Source of the DNA: Argopecten irradians
Lineage: Eukaryota; Mollusca; Bivalvia; Pectinida; Pectinidae
Reading direction: 5' to 3'
DNA: 64,000 bases
Assembly: GCF_041381155.1 (NCBI RefSeq)
Contig: NC_091142.1
Location: 7,984,778 to 8,048,777 of the forward strand
This document shows, piece after piece, positions 48,064 through 58,509 of the stretch. Under the pieces are notes generated by a model. That model had not been told where the DNA came from and did not search any database. It saw nothing but the letters and a program-made list of their open reading frames with translations. Positions within the stretch are counted from its first letter, which is position 1; every line of letters begins with the position of its first letter. The position numbers and the translations under genes are program-made.

Positions 48064-48815
48064 ACACTGTGTCAGTGTGTGATGCTATAATGTATGGTCA
48101 CTGTGTCAGTGTGTGATGCTATAATGTATGGTCAGTGTGTGATGCTATAATGTATGGTCAGTGTGTGGTGCTATAATGTATGGTCACTGTGTCAGTGTGT
48201 GATGCTATAATGTATGGTCACTGTGTGATGCTATAATGTATGGTCACTGTGTCAGTGTGTGGTGCTATAATGTATGGTCACTGTGTCAGTGTGTGATGCT
48301 ATAATGTATGGTCACTGTGTGATGCTATAATGTATGGTCACTGTGTCAGTGTGTGGTGCTATAATGTATGGTCACTGTGTCAGTGTGTGATGCTATAATG
48401 TATGGTCACTGTGTCAGTGTGTGATGCTATAATGTATGGTCACTGTGTCAGTGTGTGGTGCTATAATGTATGGTCACTGTGTCAGTGTGTGGTGCTATAA
48501 TGTATGGTCACTGTGTCAGTGTGTGGTGCTATAATGTATGGTCACTGTGTCAGTGTGTGATGCTATAATGTATGGTCACTGTGTGATGCTATAATGTATG
48601 GTCACTGTGTCAGTGTGTGGTGCTATAATGTATGGTCACTGTGTCAGTGTGTGGTGATATAATGTATGGTCACTGTGTCAGTGTGTGGTGCTATAATGTA
48701 TGGTCACTGTGTCAGTGTGTGGTGCTATAATGTATGGTCACTGTGTCAGTGTGTGGTGCTATAATGTATGGTCACTGTGTGGTGATATAATGTATGGACA
48801 CTGTGTGATGGTATA
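48055..48815. repeat. 34-bp/26-bp minisatellite starting at a stop codon
   Basis: More than twenty units alternate between a 34-bp form (GGTCACTGTGTCAGTGTGTG then [A/G]TGCTATAATGTAT) and a 26-bp form lacking TCAGTGTG. The first unit overlaps the end of the YqaJ gene: ATAATGTATGAACACTGTGTC holds the TGA stop and matches the later ATAATGTATGGTCACTGTGTC. It fills the space between the two convergent transposon genes. Copies differ by few substitutions, so expansion is recent. Confidence 0.95.
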
Positions 48816-49330
48816 ACATATGAATACTGATGTAATTTAGTAGGACAAGACACTTATGATCGGGATATATAGTAATATACCAATCACAACTTATAAGGTA
48901 CCCGCTTCTTTGCGATGAATCTGTATTGAGAATTTGAGATGTCATTTTTGGTAGACACTCCCTAGTAATACATACAAATTTAAAATCATGAAGATCTATA
49001 AATACATTTAGTATTTTTATAATACTGCTTTCTTTCTTTTCTATGCTGCTGCATTGTGGTTTGTAACAGGGCCTATTCTGTAGTGTTGATATAGGGGTCC
49101 GTTCTCTCTTGAAAATCCTCAAAATGTGTATATTTCCCCCCCAATTGATACATCAGATTTATTTTAAAAACAATGAAATTACAGCTTGCTTATCAACTAC
49201 CAATTTTATCATTTTACACCTTTAAAATATTGACAGTTAATGGGTCCCATTTTCAAACTACAGAAAAGGCCTGGAAGATTTTAATTTTAACACGACACAA
49301 TTCACGGTAGCACATTACATTTTTTATTGT
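48816..49330 (-). promoter_or_regulatory. 3' flank of the THAP-DDE gene with two AATAAA signals
   Basis: On the minus strand AATAAA occurs at 49335-49330, overlapping the TAA stop, and again at 49328-49323. The remainder to 48816 has no gene; a 116-residue minus-strand frame (48772-49122) is not supported. Confidence 0.55.
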
Positions 49331-50773
49331 TTATTGTAAAAGTGGCGGTAAAAGATTCGTCCATGCAGCACAAATCAGGACCATTTGCTCTGCCAAGTGT
49401 GCCTCGCTCAGAGGAAGAGTAGAATTAACAATATTATAGTTTTTTAGCTGCTCCATTTTCATTTCAACAACAATTCTTGCAGAAGCAATGTTATTTGTTT
49501 TAAAAAACTCAGCAGAAGACATCTGATGTTTACTCGATACTCGAGGTGGTACATTGAGTCCAACATCAACAGGTAATAAGTCCTCCACAGTAAAGCCCTT
49601 GTCTGCCATTACAATGTCTCCAGCAGAGAGTTTAGGTAGGAAACCGTCATGTTGTGTTATATGTCTGTCTGATACATTGCCACCCCATAACCTTGATACA
49701 AATGTCACCATGCCATTAGGAGCAACACCAATCAATACTTTAAAAGTATTGGAATGTTTATATTCTGACCAGGTCAGCCACTGTGCTGTCAAAGATGAAG
49801 GTTTTTCAGTGAAAAATTCTGTACAATCTACAACAACTCTTGTTTGTGGATGATTGAGAAAAAGACGAGGTAAATTACTTAATATCTGTTCACGGCTAGG
49901 CCATGCTACTAATGACAAACTGTGGTCATATATGAAATTTATCCACGTGTTCATGATACGGGACACTGTTGTCTCTGACACACGGAATATATCAGCTAGA
50001 TGTTCCTGAAGTAGTCCTAGTCTCAACCTCATACACACCATAAGAAATTCGTCGATTGGACGAAGAAAGCGTTTTCTTCCCGGTTTGTCCACACCTGATT
50101 GTTCCTGATAGGGTTTGTTACCCATAGACCTCTTCTCTCCTTCCCAGTAATTTAGTCTATCTGCCCCATGCTTTAAGAGTGTCTGAAAAAATAACCAAAA
50201 CACTTCGAATTTGATAAAACCTGTGTAGAATTTGACTTTGTTGTCATCATTCCTGATGTCTTCCACTGTCATTCTAGGTAGGTCTGTCTGAATGTTTTGA
50301 CTTACTGAAGAGAATGGTGACCCCACCTGTATCCCTCTGTCTACCATTACAGGTTTGGGAGATGTATTGATTCCATAGTCTCTAACAGTTATAGGGTCTG
50401 TCTGAGTTTCTATGCTGAGACTAGGCCTAGTAAGTTCTTGGTCCGAGATATTCTCTATGTTGTCTGTCCAATTTTCTTCAGTGGTGTGTCTTATCAGAGG
50501 TCTTCTGGGTTTTGCTGGTGTCTTTGGTTTTGATGGAAAAATGGTCGGGATAGATGTCTCGTCAAAAGGACCATCAAAATGGGCACTGCAGATTCTTGTG
50601 TTGTCATTCAATGAAAAATCTGACCTCACATTATTCACACGTGAAATCCACAGGCGCCTGATGTGTGTTTTTTTCTCAGACATTGGGAATCGACGCATGA
50701 TGACTTTAGAACCATTTTGGATAGTATCTGATGTATTGGAGCATCCAGGAATACAACAATATTTCTTTCCCAT
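49331..50773 (-). CDS. THAP-domain DDE transposase (ISL2EU/Harbinger-like)
   Basis: 480 residues from ATG 50773. The frame extends 30 residues upstream, but MGKKYCC is the standard THAP start. The THAP finger (1-80) has Cys6/Cys11, Cys62 and His65 in ICSAHF, plus RRFP, Trp42 and IPTIFP; it binds the transposon ends. A helix-turn-helix follows (about 236-280, FLRPIDEFLMVCMRLR). The DDE_Tnp_4-type core has Asp316 (VVVDCTEFF), Asp391 (VMADKGF) and Glu437 (RIVVEMK), with WSEYKH and LWGGNVSD between. This is the cut-and-paste enzyme. It is convergent with the YqaJ gene and its promoter lies near the right inverted repeat. Uninterrupted frame and full motif set suggest a potentially functional product. 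Confidence 0.93.
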   Translation of the reverse strand: MGKKYCCIPGCSNTSDTIQNGSKVIMRRFPMSEKKTHIRRLWISRVNNVRSDFSLNDNTRICSAHFDGPFDETSIPTIFPSKPKTPAKPRRPLIRHTTEENWTDNIENISDQELTRPSLSIETQTDPITVRDYGINTSPKPVMVDRGIQVGSPFSSVSQNIQTDLPRMTVEDIRNDDNKVKFYTGFIKFEVFWLFFQTLLKHGADRLNYWEGEKRSMGNKPYQEQSGVDKPGRKRFLRPIDEFLMVCMRLRLGLLQEHLADIFRVSETTVSRIMNTWINFIYDHSLSLVAWPSREQILSNLPRLFLNHPQTRVVVDCTEFFTEKPSSLTAQWLTWSEYKHSNTFKVLIGVAPNGMVTFVSRLWGGNVSDRHITQHDGFLPKLSAGDIVMADKGFTVEDLLPVDVGLNVPPRVSSKHQMSSAEFFKTNNIASARIVVEMKMEQLKNYNIVNSTLPLSEAHLAEQMVLICAAWTNLLPPLLQ

Positions 50774-51652
50774 TCTGGAAAATATTAATTGTAAAGAATG
50801 TATGAAAAAAATGTGTAGTTCTAAGCTAAGTTTTAAAGGGGTTGCAGTTATAAAATGAATCATTTTAAGTACACCTTTAATGATAATTAATTATTTAATC
50901 TTTTCTAATTTGCTACTGATCAGTGTTTGTTTAAAAAAGAAACACATGTAGCAAATATTTATAGCCAATTACTACATATTCCCAAGGACTGGTACCAGGC
51001 AACCATAAAAATGAGTTGTCACCTAGGATACATACAGTACAGGTAGACTACAACCTTTATGAATACATGCACAGTAGGTGTGTATATGGTCACGTCAGAC
51101 ACCTGTGGTTTTCAAATATCTCATATAGTCACACACTATGTCATATCCCTTTGAACACGTAATAAATTAATATATCTGGTCCAACTCAATAGATTATGGC
51201 ATGGTTTCTGACAAAACAGGCTTATTAGATGTTGATAAATCTACGATGTAAATCTGATCAATATTGGTATCCGTGTTGTATATCCGTGTATGAACGATAA
51301 CAGTCGTTAATATGTTGTAGACATTTACATCTATATTGACAAGAAAAAAGGAAGTACACATCGCGATTATTCACAGTGGAAAGCGTTTTACTTACGAAAT
51401 ATCATTGATCACAGATCAGTATATAAGAAAACAAACACCGGTCCATATCTACTGTATACCGTAACGTTATACACTGCGTTACAGTGAAAAAACAAAACAT
51501 TTTAAATAATTTCTAATCAACGATATCATTTGCATGAATAAAATCATATACTACGTACCTGCATTGAAGAACAAAAGATATACAGTTTTATTATCGAAAA
51601 TCCAAATACCGGTTGACAGCTCACGGCCAGCAGACGCAGAAATATATACCGG

Positions 51653-51716
51653 TACTACCCGGAAGTGTTCGGGCTTCGCGGAAAGGGAAGATAACTCTAA
51701 AAAAGAATGGATTGCG
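51653..51716 (-). repeat. Right terminal inverted repeat
   Basis: TACTACCCGGAAGTGT at 51653-51668 is the exact inverse of 44518-44533. CGCGG, AGATAACTC and ATTGCG follow outward, as in the left end but with shorter spacers. The 80-residue plus frame across it (51534-51776) is not a gene. Confidence 0.75.
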
Positions 51717-52493
51717 TTTATTCAATGTGAAGTGGCCGCAAAGAAGAGTTCGTGTGCAAGTAAAAACTTAAATTAGTCCGAATCATTCTGTTGTTTTACC
51801 CTATTGCCATCCTCGAAATAATTGATATGAAACGTTGAAAATTGAAAAAACGTCCGTGGTGCGTGTAACATGTATTCGGACGCAAACTACACTATAAATG
51901 AAACAACAAGATCTATCCATGTCAAGATTTTATTCATGTCTGTAAAAAAATATATGAATAATACGGTATATCACTTAAATTCGATAACCTATAAGCAATT
52001 TCTTCACAAATCAAATGAGCTTCGCTCTTACCAGGCTTTGCCTTAATTATTAAATTGTATGTGTTAAATGTAAACTTTTTAATTAGATACAATTATAATT
52101 ATTTCTGATCAATATGGTGTCTTATTTAATTTAATTGATTATATCAGTTACCTTCAATTTAATGTGACATGTCCATTGAAATTATTTTTAAATAGAATAT
52201 ATATAGGAGCCTGTACATTAGTTGCGCGTGACCTATCATTATTCATTATTTACCGCCAACTCCAATATCACTGCGCGGATATAAAATAGATCTATCTAAC
52301 TATTAAATAGAATTAGCTGGCAAATAATACTTTACACTATTTATTAATGTAAGTGCTTAATGAATATTTATTGTTGTGTAAATTTGAAGCATAAAATAAG
52401 CAATGTGTATGTTTCATCAATACGGAAATTATAAATATTTCTACGCAGTCAGTTCCGGTATTTTTACATGTCCGTCGAAACCAAACCGACGAG
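51717..52493 (+). promoter_or_regulatory. UQCR10 upstream region
   Basis: About 0.78 kb between the transposon end and the UQCR10 start. AT-rich, becoming more GC-rich near 52440-52494. It should hold the UQCR10 promoter and 5' UTR; no TATA box or motif is confidently placed. The THAP-DDE gene reads away on the other strand, so the two are head to head. Confidence 0.45.
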
Positions 52494-55400
52494 ATGCAGT
52501 TAGTAAAGTGGGCATACAGCACATTCTTCGCACGAGCTTCAACGTTTGCTGTCACAACATGCGTTGCTGCGGTTGCGTTTGAGACTTTCTGGAACTCAGG
52601 AGCCAATAGCCTCTTTGACCGCGTTAACAAGGGGGTAAGTTTACATCATGACCCTCATGTCCTTCACAAATCAAAATTTGGTGTTAGTACGATGCCGGCT
52701 TTATTCGTACTAGGTATCGGGAATCTGTAATAACCATGATGACTTGAATCAATCTAGTTTATAATAAGTGTCCCATTAAGTGATTGGTCACTCTAGATCT
52801 CTTACATTTATTCGTTCCACAGCATTACGTCGACAAGGAAAGTGGGGGAGGGGGGCATTTTCTGCCAGTTCATTTCAAATAGGAATTTGAAAGTGGCTAC
52901 CTCTTCCCTAATATCAGCTGTGCTGGTGTACATTATTATAGGTTTTTTTTGTATATCATCAGAGACTTAGATATAATAAGAATGAGAAAATACTAAAATA
53001 GGAATATTCTGAGTTTCCCTCCCTAGGAAGGAAATGTTGCGGCATGATTCAAACATTTTTGTACCTAAACAGTCTATCTTATAAGAAAAATTCTTATTCC
53101 AATTCATCAAAATTTTATGACATTATACTATTACTAACATACAGTGGACACCGTCACACTAAAATGACATGACAGCCTCACAGTTACAGGTATTTTATAA
53201 ACATTTAATTAAACTAAAATGCTTTTCGCTTAGAAGTTAAAATATTAAAGATGCTCCACCGCCGACAGAGCATAAATGATATTCATTATTTGAACAATAA
53301 TTGGTGTTTAATCATGTAAATGTATGTCTAATTAATACAAAAAATAATATAAAACAATTTATTTTGCCTTTGGTGCATGCGCAATCAGTACTTCATTCCA
53401 TATAGGATATAGTGTCACAGATTTTTTTCGGGATGCAATTAATTATTTTTCATATTTTCAACTTGAAATAAAATTAGAAGCTCAAACTTTTCAACAGTGG
53501 TAATGGTGTAAAGTAAGTAACTTTTGTAACTGAAGAAAAATATTAAATCGTCTGCTCCTGTCTTTGATAATGAAAAAATACCATTTGTCAGCGGAGCATC
53601 TTTAAAATAAAATTCAAATAAACTTGTATTGCAGGTATTGTGAAAGCACACCTTTATGATCTTTACAATACATTTTAAAGTACACAAATTAGATGTATTA
53701 TTTTACAACAATTCAATTATTTGATTGATTTTATGTATTTGTATTCATAAATCATACCATTTATAGCCAGACCAGGTACTATACAATGTATATGTTTGTT
53801 TAAACTATATAATTTTTTAAAGATATAAAGGGAATAGTCCTTTCATTTTAGCTTGTGTTAAAATTATCAAAATTAACATTTTTTTTGAAAATTCAAAAAC
53901 TTAATGAATTTTATTTTTTCAAGCTAGACTATACTGTTGTTGTTATATAATTAAATTTAAAGATCACCTTTCAAACCATATTTTTGGTGTTTCTTAATCG
54001 TATGCCCACGAAACCATGCTATGGACAAATAATGTCTATGACACACAGGACACACGTACACTGGTCTAGTATTCTTGATAATGGTAGGCCTGGATGCAGG
54101 TTTCTCTAACTTTTCTTTTTTGCGAGGTGTAGGATCTTCAAAGTCACTATCACTATAAAAATGTTCTATCGTTGTCTGTGTATTCCTCTAACAAAATATC
54201 TAAATCTGTATCATCATCCCAAGACAGAAAATCCGACGACATAATGTAAACAAGATGAACATTGTGAGACAAACCCGTGTTTAAGATGACTTTCTTTACG
54301 TGAATGGTGGTTTTTCATCATTTGACAATACTTACATCATCTTGGGTGACATCCACAGACGGCTGCACAATACACACAGCCAACTGTCGCCAGTACCATG
54401 TTTTTCATTTACCTGTATATACGGTGACACTAACAAGGTCACATGTGTACAGACAGCAGACGCCATCACGGCACGTGTCGCTATGGAAACACAGTTTCCG
54501 ATTAGTGCGCAACCGCGTAGCTTAGTCTTGCAGTAACTGATCTTCCGTCTATTGTAACAATAGGTGTGTACGAGATATCGCGAGAACAGCACTACCTGCT
54601 TGTCCCTATTATATCTAAGTCTCTGATATCATATGATATATGTTGAATTAACAAGTCGAGGAGAAGTCATGATTCCACTGTTATAGTGGAATACCAAGTG
54701 TACCACTATAATAAATAACTGAAGGCAAGGCCTTAAAGTTGTATGGTCTATCACTTGTGTGGTTTTGAAACTTCATCGTAGGCTATATATGAATATAGCT
54801 GTTCTGACATAAATGGACTAATTCATGTACCACATGATACCCTATAATGTTTGTCCGGGGCTAGTATTTCCAGTGATGACGGAACATAACTACCGTTATT
54901 AGCGCCCCTCCCCCTATAAGCACACCTCCCCTTTTCTGAAGAAGAGTTGAAGTTGTATAAAAGCCCCCATCTCAACAAAGTTTTACAACATGTGATGCCT
55001 CTAACATCAGCATTACATCCCATATTACATAAAATAGCGTGTTTTTTACATGTTAATTATGACAACAATGTGCCTCACATGATAAAAGTCATATGCATGT
55101 TAACTGTAAAAGTTCTATGCTCCATGAGTACAGAAAGATTTAAAATATGGTTGCCTTTTTTGGTCCACATCTTACATTTTGCTGCATTAATAAGCACCCC
55201 CTTTAGATTAAGTGACGGGGGCGCTAATTACGGCAAATACGGTATTTGTAATCTTCCCTTTGAAATGACATTAGCATGGGATATCATTACTGATATCATT
55301 CCATCACCAATAGAAACAATAATCCCGCACAAACTTTATAGGTATCATGTGGTACGTGAGTTAATTATTTATTCCCGTTATCAACTTTTTGTTTTTGTTT

Positions 55401-55518
55401 AAGAAATGTATTGAGCTTTTAAACGTTAATGAATAAATTGACTTTTTTTTAACTTTTTCTTTTTTACATTTTTCAGAGGCAGTGGAAGGACATCAAGCAT
55501 TTGTATGATGATGAATAA
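52494..55518 (+). CDS. UQCR10: Cytochrome b-c1 complex subunit 9 (UQCR10), two exons
   Basis: Exon 1 is 52494-52634 (47 residues, ends at GGG before GTAAGT); exon 2 is 55477-55518. The spliced protein is 60 residues versus ~63 in vertebrates. It is a small single-pass subunit of respiratory complex III in the mitochondrial inner membrane. Seen directly: YSTFFARASTFAVTTCVAAV as the membrane helix, FETFWNSGANSLFDRVNKG, then RQWKDIKHLYDDE, which line up with the RTSTFALT..GADAIYDHINEGK..WKHIKHKY pattern of the family. Phase 0 junction, canonical borders. The 2842-bp intron contains two MITEs and a minus-strand zinc-finger exon. The only clear nuclear protein gene of the host here. Confidence 0.92.
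53249..53601. mobile_element. TTAA-MITE copy D, best-preserved copy
   Basis: 353 bp, flanked on both sides by TTAA (53245-53248 and 53602-53605). Ends AGATGCTCCACCGCCGACA and TGTCAGCGGAGCATCT are near inverses. It lies in the UQCR10 intron. The TTAA duplication is piggyBac-like, but the termini do not begin with the usual CCC, so the superfamily is left open. Confidence 0.88.
53968..54242 (-). pseudogene. Minus-strand exon with acidic start and C2H2 finger, in the UQCR10 intron
   Basis: ATG 54242 opens MSSDFLSWDDDTDLDILLEE; after one frame change near 54160 it continues YSDSDFEDPTPRKKEK, then a C2H2 finger CPVCHRHYLSIAWFRGHTIKKH-type with Cys-x2-Cys and His-x4-His. A donor AAAG|GTGATC follows at 53967. 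It looks like the first exon of a transposon-linked or regulatory gene whose remaining exons were not found. Unrecognised family. Confidence 0.5.
54891..55244. mobile_element. MITE with TACCGT / AATTAGCGCCCC ends
   Basis: Left TACCGTTATTAGCGCCCCTC and the inverse of the right end (TACCGTATTTGCCGTAATTAGCGCCCC in two parts: TACCGTATTTGCCG and TAATTAGCGCCCC) agree apart from a short offset. CCCCTATAAGCAC-type motifs recur inside each end. It lies in the UQCR10 intron, and its ends resemble the 19241-19352 MITE. Confidence 0.7.
55477..55518 (+). CDS. UQCR10: UQCR10 exon 2
   Basis: The acceptor TTTTTCAG ends at 55476 and the exon encodes RQWKDIKHLYDDE then TAA. It is too short to be found as a stand-alone frame. 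An AATAAA near 55572 and another near 55946 are candidate polyadenylation signals. Confidence 0.9.
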   Translation, partial: RQWKDIKHLYDDE

Positions 55519-56660
55519 CGACCTGTCAACATTATATATTTTATGGAATGAAAGTTGTGGTGTGTGAATGAAGAATAAAGAACTGTGCCAATGGACATCC
55601 TGGGAAGAAAGGACTATTTGTGAAGTGGCTTTACATCAATGCCACGGATAAAAATAGGGAAAAGAAAACACAGAGAACAATTTACAATTTTAATTTGAGA
55701 AGTTGAACTATTCCTAGCAAATCTTTTCCGAAAAGTGTTGATTTATAGAATTTATCAAGGACTGTTTTGGTTATTCTGAATACAGATGGAAACAACAGAC
55801 AGCTGTGTTTATAAATCATCATATGAAGATCTTTGTAAAAATAGACATTTGAAGTTTTTGATTACAATTTGTTTAAACTAGTATATTTGTTCAGTTGTTA
55901 TTTAGTTATGTTTACAAATCAGTTTGTATTTTGTAAGTCACCTCTCCAAATAAAAAAACACTCTATAGTAATGGGAGTGGGTATAGTTTACCAGCAACAG
56001 TTTTCGGATCATCTTATGATTTTCAAGATTTGTGATAATCTAAGATGGTAGTTTGGAGGAATTTTATTACTTTAAAGTCCATTTTACCAGATGGCCATGT
56101 GCTTTTAGACTCATTTCAGGTGACCTATTCTATAATTCTCTCTTTTGTATGTTACTGCAGATCATCGTGTGTTGTCCACCATATTTAGAACAATTTAGAT
56201 TTTGGGCATTTTCACTGTCTAAAATTACTAAATCATTTCAATTATTAAAATTTTGTAGAATTCTTCCATGCCATGGCTAAAGGAATATGAATTAATTGGT
56301 CTTTAACTCTTAAAAGGTCACAGAAGAGTTAAGAAGGTTCAAAATGACAAAGCATTTCAAAAATATCCATCTTGACTTCTAGATATTGCAGAATCTGCAT
56401 AGTCTTCATGGGTCAATTTTACTTATGAGAAAAAAAAGTCCTGTCTTCCGACTTCCGTGAAAGCTTCCAGGAAGATTATACTTAGGTGATGCGTTTTTAA
56501 GTTTTCCATTGTCATAACAGGTAATACATTTACCAAAATAAAAAAAAAATAAAGAAAAAATTATTCAACTGATTCTGATTTCTGGTACAATTTGGGGTTT
56601 ATATATATAATGTACTGGGTACACGTGCAGAAGTAGCTACATTTATGTATATCCATAATT
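55519..56660. other. UQCR10 3' UTR and spacer
   Basis: The first part should be 3' UTR. The short frames at 55869-56280 have no recognisable domain. No other feature before the pearl-like element. Confidence 0.5.
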
Positions 56661-58505
56661 TAGCTCACCTGGCCCGAAGGGCCGGTGAGCTTATGTCATG
56701 GCGCGGCGTCCGTCGTCCGTCGTCCGTCCGTCCGTCAACATTTCCTATAAATCGCTACTTGTCCTAGAGTTCTGCATGGATTGTAACCAAATTTGGCCAC
56801 AAACATCCTTGGGGGAGGGGGAACAGAACTTGTATAAATTTTGGCTCTGACCCCCCGGGGGCAGGAGGGGCGGGGCCCAATAGGGGAAATAGAGGTAAAT
56901 CCTTTAAATCGCTACTTGTCCTAGAGTTTGGCATGGATTGTAACCAAAATCAGCCACAAACATCCTTGGGGGAAGGGGAACAGAACTTGTATAAATTTTG
57001 GCTCTGGATCCCCCGGGGGCAGGAGGGGCGGGGCCCAATAGGGGAAATAGAGGTAAATCCTTTAAATCGCTACTAGTCATAGAGTTCTGCATGGATTGGA
57101 ACCAAATTTGGCCACAAACATCCTTGGGGGAAGGGGAACAGAACTTGTATAAATTTTGGCTCTGGCCCCCCGGGGCAGGAGGGGCGGGGCCCAATAGGGG
57201 AAATAGAGGTAAATCCTTTAAATCGCTACTAGTCATAGAGTTCTGAATGAAATGTAACCAAATTTGGCCACAAACATCCTTGGGGGAAGGGGAACAGAAC
57301 TTGTATAAATTTTGGCTCTGACCCCCCCGGGGGCAGGAGGGGCGGGGCCCAATAGGGGAAATAGAGGTAAATCCTATAAATCGCTACTTGACCTAGAGTT
57401 TGGCATGGATTGTAACAATTTGGCCAGAAGCATCATTGGGAGAATAAAAACTGAGTTTCAATAAATTTGGCTCTGGTCCCGGGGTGCAGGAGGGGCGGGG
57501 CCCAATAGGGAAATCATAGGTAAATTCTATAAATCGCTACTTGACCTAGAGTTTGGCATGGATTGTAACCAAATTTGGCCACAAAATCCTTAGGGGAAGG
57601 GGAACAGAACTTGTATAAATTTTGGCTCTGATCCCCCGGAGGCAGGAGGGGCGGGGCCCAATAGGGGAAATCATAGTAAATCCTTTAAATTTTACTTGTC
57701 CTAGAGTTTGGCATGGATTGTAAATCAGCCACAAACATCCTTGGGGGAAGGGAACAGTACTTGTATAAATTTTGACTCTGATCCCCCAGGGGCAGGAGGG
57801 GCGGGGCCCAATAGGGGAAATAAAGGTAAATCCTTTAAAACGCTACTAGTCATAGAGTTGTGAATGGAATGTAACCAAATTTGGCCACAAACATCTTGGG
57901 GGAAGGGAACAGAACTTGTATAAATTTTGGCTCTGACCCCCGGGGGCAGGAGGGGCGGGGCCCAATAGGGGAAATAGAGGTAAATCCTTTAAATCGCTAC
58001 TAGTCATAGAGTTCTGCAGGGATTGTAACCAAATTTGGGCACAAACATCCTTGGGGAAAGGGGGAACATAACTCTGGCCCCCCGGGGCTGGAGGGGCGGG
58101 GCCCAATAGGGGAAATAGTAAATCCTTTTAGTCACAGGTTCTCAAATTGGCCACAAACCTTGGGGAAGGGGAACAGAACTTGTATAAGTTTTGGCTCTGG
58201 CCCCCCAGGGGGATGGATGGGGCCCAATAGGGGAAATAGAGGTAAATCCTATAAATTGCTACTTGTCCTAGAGTTTTGCTTGGATTGTGACCAAATTTGG
58301 CCACAAACATCCTTGGGGGAAGGGGAACAGAACTTGTATAAATTTTGGCTCTGACCCCCTGGGGGCAGGAGGGGTGGGGCCTAATAGGGGATTTAGAGGT
58401 TAATATTAAAATTCCTTCAGAAAAGAAACAATGAACCTGTATTCAGAACATTACTTGGCATTACAAACCAGGTGAGCGATACAGGCCCTCTGGGCCTCTT
58501 GTTTA
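56661..58505 (+). mobile_element. Pearl-like element 2: ~11 tandem ~157-bp GC-rich units
   Basis: Same left hairpin (TAGCTCACCTGGCCCGAAGG), CCGT microsatellite, unit array and right end (CCAGGTGAGCGATACAGGCCC then CTCTTGTTTA) as element 1, in the same orientation, 46 kb away. Units near 57410-57480 and 58080-58160 are shortened and degraded. All frames within are artefacts. Confidence 0.88.
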
Positions 58506-58509
58506 AGAT

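Larger units (their letters stand above)
44459..51716. mobile_element. ISL2EU-like DNA transposon with two intact genes
   Basis: The ends are inverted: a perfect 16-bp block ACACTTCCGGGTAGTA at 44518-44533 against its inverse at 51653-51668. Outside it, CCGCGA, GAGTTATCT and CGCAAT recur in the same order on both sides, out to 44459 and 51716. Inside are two convergent genes, SAP-SWIM-YqaJ (46294-48063, plus) and THAP-DDE (49331-50773, minus). A THAP-bearing IS5/Harbinger-like DDE transposase paired with a YqaJ nuclease gene is the known ISL2EU layout. The exact outer boundary and 2-bp target duplication could not be fixed. Both frames are uninterrupted, so the copy looks young. Confidence 0.8.

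Noticed and set aside
48055-48815. Regular repeats suggestive of a CRISPR array
   Set aside because: Units are directly contiguous with no variable spacers and the sequence is eukaryotic; it is a minisatellite.
50412-50858. 148-residue plus-strand frame
   Set aside because: Antisense shadow of the THAP domain of the minus-strand transposase gene.
54300-54592. Overlapping frames in the UQCR10 intron
   Set aside because: Three frames overlap on both strands with no recognisable domain; none has splice support.
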